Source: Candidatus Bathyarchaeota archaeon (GTDB lineage Archaea > Asgardarchaeota > Lokiarchaeia > Sigyniarchaeales > Sigyniarchaeaceae). Taken from it: 19,025 bases of DNA. The notes under the pieces were generated by a model. The model saw only the letters and a program-made list of their open reading frames with translations. It made no database searches and had not been told where the DNA came from. Positions within the stretch are counted from its first letter, which is position 1. Every line of letters begins with the position of its first letter. Made by a program: the position numbers and the translations under genes. This document shows positions 15,434 through 19,025 of this stretch, piece by piece. The stretch lies in contig WJJB01000263.1 of the NCBI GenBank assembly GCA_014729935.1, positions 1 through 19,025 of the forward strand. Reading direction: 5' to 3'.

Positions 15434-17857
15434 TCATGACCTCTGAGCACGTCGCTTCTTGAATAACTTTTTCTCCCTGAGAATTGCAATGCCAAAGACC
15501 ACCGCAGCTGCTGAAACGATGACTAATATCCCAATCAAGATATTGATGATCATGTCCCACGGGATGCTTGAAGGAATGGCCGCTGCAAATGTTTTCTCCC
15601 CCGCAACCATGTAAGGATCGAGGAAGGAACTGGTGGGTGCCATATCATAATCCACGATCGTGTAAAAGAAATCCACCTCAAGGGAACCTCCTTCGGGAAG
15701 CGTCACGATGAAAGAGGGGGAGATCGTGGTTCCTTCTGGAAGAACTATCCAGGTGTTGATGTTGTTGCCAGAAATCACGGTTGCAGGATCAGGAAGCATA
15801 GTGTTTATTATCAGGTCATGTGCGGTGGAATCCCCGACGTTCTTGCAATGAACGGTGACCTGCACGCAGTCTTGCCCATTTATCTGTACTTCCACCAAGT
15901 CGTGCCATACTTGCAAGATTGGTCCTTGCTTGACATTCGTCTTTGGGAACACATTAAGGGGACATTCCTGCGAGGGGTGGACGGTGAGGAAGGATTCCGT
16001 GATTGAGGCTGTTGGATCGAACCCAGTCGTGTCAACGAATGCCCCCTGGTACCTGAATCTAAGATCCAGCAAGAACTGGGTGCTCACGACAACAGTTTCA
16101 TTTGGTTCCAAGAGATTGATGGAGCCACTCGCGTCCGTGAGGTTGATCCCTAGCTCGGGGGCCCTCCAGGAGAGATCCGTTGCATTTACATCACCATGAT
16201 TGGAAATTTCCAGAGTGGCAGTCATGGTATCACCGATAGCATGGGATGGATCATCATTGTTAATATCAAGAGACACTTCCAGCAATGTGACGCCGGTGGT
16301 ATACGAGACTTTCCTATGTTCTCCTGTAACGGTATACCCGCCACTTGGATCATCGGGGTTCCGAGCCCAGGTATTTGTATCGTCGTAATTACTCGCTGCG
16401 TGATATCTAGCAATGGGATTGGATGCTATCCTGTAGAATAAGGTTGGTACACCATTAACTATACCCTCGTGGTACTTTGATTCACCGGGAAGTATCTCGG
16501 ACCATGTCATGTTCACGTCTCCATCAGAATCACTATCTCCCTCAACGATTGAAAACCCACCGGGCAACCCGTCAAGCCAAATCATAATGATAAATTGGGA
16601 AAAGCCGTCCTCTAGTTCAACATCGTATGCCGTGCTATCTCCGATGTTTGTCACGTTATATGAAAACGTCACGTTTTCTCCAGAAGTTTTCATGTGCGAG
16701 TCCACGTCAACATCAATCTTCAGGACAGGAACACCGGTATCACCATCGGTGAAATTGAGATTGGCACTCTCGGGTAATTGGTAACTTGCACCTTCCCCAG
16801 TTCCTAGCATATCCATCGAGTACATGGAGCGGGAACGGGTCATGGTCACCAAATTCGGGGTGGCACCAATGATTTCGGTGCCGTGGTACAGCCTGATTGA
16901 AAATCGGCTAACGTTTGCCACTGGATTGCTTGGTAAACTGCCAGAGAATGGCATAATCTTGCTGAATTTCAATGTGTTAGTGGAATCGCTCTTTATATTT
17001 ATTTTCTTCTTGTCATGGTGGAAAATGCTGGCAGAGAATTCCCACCGCTCGTCTTGCTCCGTTTGATCATAATCGTAATATTGATCATTTGCAGGATCAT
17101 CATCGAGGCCATCCCAATTTGCAACAATTTGAATAGATTTCTTGAAATCTCCGAGGAAATCCGATTTATCTATCCTGAAAATCCCTGCATCGTTGGGAAG
17201 ATGGGAGTCAAGCAAATCCCCAAGGGCGTCCTTGAGTATACTCGTGGATGGGAATGCTCTAAGCTGAATGCTCAAATATCTTCTCCCACCACCTGCATTC
17301 GTGTCCGAATAATCGAATTGATGAAACGCCAATCCGGACCATATGCTTTCCAATTCTTGAGTGTATAGATCCAACGTATCTTCGACATTTGCAACATGGG
17401 CACTTTCGTTTACCAAAGCCAAATATTCCAAGAACACATGGGAATTGACGGCTTCATAATCGCTATACATGTCAGGCTCTCCGAGGTTCTCATGCGCGCA
17501 AGGACCCCAAGAAAGATCTATCTTCTCGTTATGAACTACCACCAGCCGTATCATCAGATCCAAGAGCGCGCCATTCACGTCGGATATATTCTGTTCCAAG
17601 GTCATTGGAAGGCTTACCAGACCGTGTCCTTGATCCACGAGTAGCCACCGGTTGACCAAGGATCCATCCTTGAGCAACTCGCTGGACAAATCCTCCCTAA
17701 AGTATGGATTTTCCAATCCTTGAGACGGTTAGGGTGAAAAAGATTGGCAGGTGGGAGGGGATCCTGCTGGTATTTGTATCCTGGCTTTGGGAATGGGGAA
17801 TAAAACCATGATCCCAAATAGCACTACAAGGAATAATTTACAGTTATTTCGTGTCAT
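15434..17857 (-). CDS. Membrane-anchored surface protein (paralog A), interrupted by an in-frame TAA
   Basis: From the ATG at 17857 one frame of 808 codons, including the final stop, matches paralog B throughout, but codon 43 is TAA (17729-17731). Codons 1-42 give a clear signal peptide (MTRNNCKLFLVVLFGIMVLF). After the TAA comes PSQGLENPYFREDL, which aligns with PSQGTPDNVYYREDL in paralog B at nearly the same distance from the start. Downstream it has the same plan: unknown N-terminal region, CARDB/DUF11-like segments with an acidic GDSDSDGDVNMTW loop, a membrane helix (IINILIGILVIVSAAAVVFG) and a basic tail (KKLFKKRRAQRS). A TTG at 17716 could start a 760-residue product, but it would lack the signal peptide and has no spaced ribbon-binding site for ribosomes. 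Leader: AAGGAG about 12 bases before the ATG at 17857 and a TATA-like box near 17913-17920. It is either recently inactivated, read through, or a sequencing error. Confidence 0.8.
17729..17731 (-). other. In-frame ochre codon (codon 43) in surface protein paralog A
   Basis: Counting from the ATG at 17857, the codon beginning at 17731 on the minus strand is TAA. The reading frame is open for 42 codons before it and about 764 codons after it. Paralog B has Leu or a neighbouring residue at this place, so a single base change (for example TTA or TCA to TAA) explains it. Confidence 0.85.
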
Positions 17858-17896
17858 GCGAATGTTCTCTCCTTTCGGTTCTTGATCTACCAGTTT

Positions 17897-17923
17897 CACT
17901 ATACCATCTAATGGTATAAAGTG
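17897..17923. promoter_or_regulatory. Inverted repeat overlapping the TATA region of the surface-protein operon
   Basis: TATACCAT (17900-17907) and ATGGTATA (17911-17918) form a perfect 8-base inverted repeat around CTA. CAC at 17897-17899 and GTG at 17921-17923 extend it if two extra bases in the right arm are allowed. On the minus strand the right arm reads TTTATACCAT, a TATA-like box about 56-63 bases before the surface-protein ATG at 17857, which leaves a leader with the AAGGAG site. A dimeric regulator binding here would block the promoter. The left arm offers a second TATA-like sequence on the plus strand. Confidence 0.55.
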
Positions 17924-17986
17924 TTTCGTCGAATCATGGGGAGAAGTGTTCCGTGGTTATGATAATCCAAGGACCAAGGCCTCATC

Positions 17987-17994
17987 TTTAAATT
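17987..17994 (+). promoter_or_regulatory. TATA-like box of the right-edge propeller-like gene
   Basis: TTTAAATT lies 29-36 bases before the ATG at 18023, so the transcript would begin within about ten bases of the start codon. GGAG at 18007-18010 is 12 bases before the ATG, a loose spacing, and may fall outside the transcript. Confidence 0.4.
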
Positions 17995-18022
17995 TGTCAA
18001 AGAAATGGAGTAGATTAGAATC

Positions 18023-19025
18023 ATGAATGACCAAAGATATACCAAAAGATGGGATTTGAAAAGAAAAGTGCATGGTGTAAAGTTGAAAAGAGGTGTTTTT
18101 TCAGCCCTGCTCATCGCGGGGTTTTTCATTGGCCTGTATCTCGGATTAGTGAAAACAAATCAAGGATGGGATTCAAACGGTATGCATAGTAATTACCTTC
18201 TCCAACCGCAAGCCTTAGATATTCAAGGTGACGGTTCCAAGGAATTGATGGCTTGCACTGGACGGGAGAAATATCTTTACAATGATGCAAATCAAGCAAA
18301 AGGCACAAATGATCTCGGACGGGTTATAATATTCGACCCGGCAAACGGTGAGATAATATGGAATTACACGCATCCCGAACAAAACTTCGTGGTCAATTTA
18401 ATAGGCGTGCCAAACTTGAAAGCTGGAAATCCATCCATTGGAGAATACATTCTCGTTCAATTTGCTCATGTAGCTGCCAGCGAAACTGAAAGGAATGATG
18501 GAAACCGGATACGCGTGACTAGAAACGAAACCGGGTATTACGAGACGTTGCTGCTGGATACTCTAGATCCGGTATCACCCGTGATACTTAACCTTACGAA
18601 CGAGATACAAGGAAGGATAGTGGAGTTTATCCCGCTCAAGCAAGCAGGGAATGTTGAAGCATTCCCCGATTTCGTGATATCATGCTATAATGTCACGCTT
18701 GAAGAAGAAATTAATCATGATTATGGAAATCCATTGATCAGCGTGTCTGCCTACTACGGAAATGGTTCACTCGCGTGGGAGGCCAATAACACTCAAGCTG
18801 ATGCCATTATCAACTCGAGCACGATTTGCAGGCCATTGGATTTCGATGGCACTCGGATCAACAATACCCATTACGCTATCAAGAGTCCAGACAACAAGGT
18901 GGTCATATTTCACTTGGAAACAGGGGCAGTGTCTAATCGCATATCAATTGCACCTGGCCAGGAACTCGAATTCCTCATTGATTTCTTCACCGATGTCTCT
19001 GGCGATGGCGTTATCGATATTTGCG
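18023..19025 (+). CDS. Membrane-anchored FG-GAP/propeller-like outer protein (3' end outside window)
   Basis: An open frame of 334 codons from the ATG at 18023 to the right edge. The N-terminus is strongly basic (residues 1-23), followed by one hydrophobic helix (24-43), so it is a signal anchor with the bulk outside. The outer part has features of beta-propeller repeats: ALDIQGDGSKELMA (64-77) and FTDVSGDGVIDI near the edge are FG-GAP/VCBS-like calcium loops, and VIIFDPANGEIIWNYTHP (101-118) resembles a quinoprotein-type blade. N-x-S/T sites are frequent. Such proteins bind calcium and often act in adhesion or as surface scaffolds; the exact role is unknown. It diverges from the surface-protein operon across the inverted repeat, which hints at joint control. 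Confidence 0.75.
   Translation, partial: MNDQRYTKRWDLKRKVHGVKLKRGVFSALLIAGFFIGLYLGLVKTNQGWDSNGMHSNYLLQPQALDIQGDGSKELMACTGREKYLYNDANQAKGTNDLGRVIIFDPANGEIIWNYTHPEQNFVVNLIGVPNLKAGNPSIGEYILVQFAHVAASETERNDGNRIRVTRNETGYYETLLLDTLDPVSPVILNLTNEIQGRIVEFIPLKQAGNVEAFPDFVISCYNVTLEEEINHDYGNPLISVSAYYGNGSLAWEANNTQADAIINSSTICRPLDFDGTRINNTHYAIKSPDNKVVIFHLETGAVSNRISIAPGQELEFLIDFFTDVSGDGVIDIC

Noticed and set aside
17729..17731. Pyrrolysine or selenocysteine recoding at the internal stop
   Set aside because: The codon is TAA, whereas the known recoded stops are TAG and TGA, and the paralog has no unusual residue there.
17897..17923. Inverted repeat as an archaeal dif site for the recombinase
   Set aside because: The arms are 8 bases with a 3-base spacer, unlike the roughly 11-base arms and 6-8-base spacer of Xer sites, and it sits on promoter elements 11 kb from the recombinase.

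Overview
The window looks archaeal. Several genes have a TATA-like box about 25 bases ahead of the expected transcript start. Ribosome-binding sites are of the GGAG or GGTGA type, one gene looks leaderless, and terminators are T-rich tracts. The content fits too: a XerA-like recombinase, large glycosylation-prone surface proteins with CARDB/DUF11-like domains, a URO-D/MtaA-type methyltransferase and a caspase-like peptidase. An Asgard (Promethearchaeota) or related archaeon is a reasonable guess, but no marker gene here proves it. No rRNA, tRNA or CRISPR array was seen.

Layout. (1) 1-2325, minus: the start of a gene running off the left edge, encoding about 13 membrane helices followed by a DUF4091/GH123-like outer domain. 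(2) 2407-5783: a metabolic block with an amidase (minus) divergent from a zinc/corrinoid-type methyltransferase of the URO-D family and a metallo-beta-lactamase-fold hydrolase (both plus). (3) 5951-6901: a tyrosine recombinase. (4) 6902-7718: a largely non-coding stretch with a GC-rich island (about 67% GC by hand count, against 40-48% beside it) that holds the remnant of a TnpB-type transposon protein and two strong palindromes.

(5) 7719-11085, plus: the most unusual locus. A secreted, membrane-anchored caspase-like peptidase has a CUB-like domain between its catalytic His and Cys. It also carries an EF-hand, about ten calcium-binding repeats, one membrane helix and a zinc ribbon on the cytoplasmic side. 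One base after its stop begins a second membrane protein with cytoplasmic zinc-binding modules. The pair suggests a calcium-dependent outside protease physically tied to zinc-ribbon partners inside the cell. (6) 11141-12952, plus: a compact GspE/VirB11-like ATPase and a xylose-isomerase-type TIM-barrel protein.

(7) 12983-17857, minus: two tandem paralogous surface proteins of about 810 residues (signal peptide, own N-terminal region, CARDB/DUF11-like repeats, C-terminal membrane anchor). The upstream copy has an in-frame TAA at codon 43, between its signal peptide and the mature protein. (8) 18023 to the right edge, plus: a membrane-anchored FG-GAP/propeller-like protein, divergent from the surface pair across an inverted repeat that contains TATA-like sequence.
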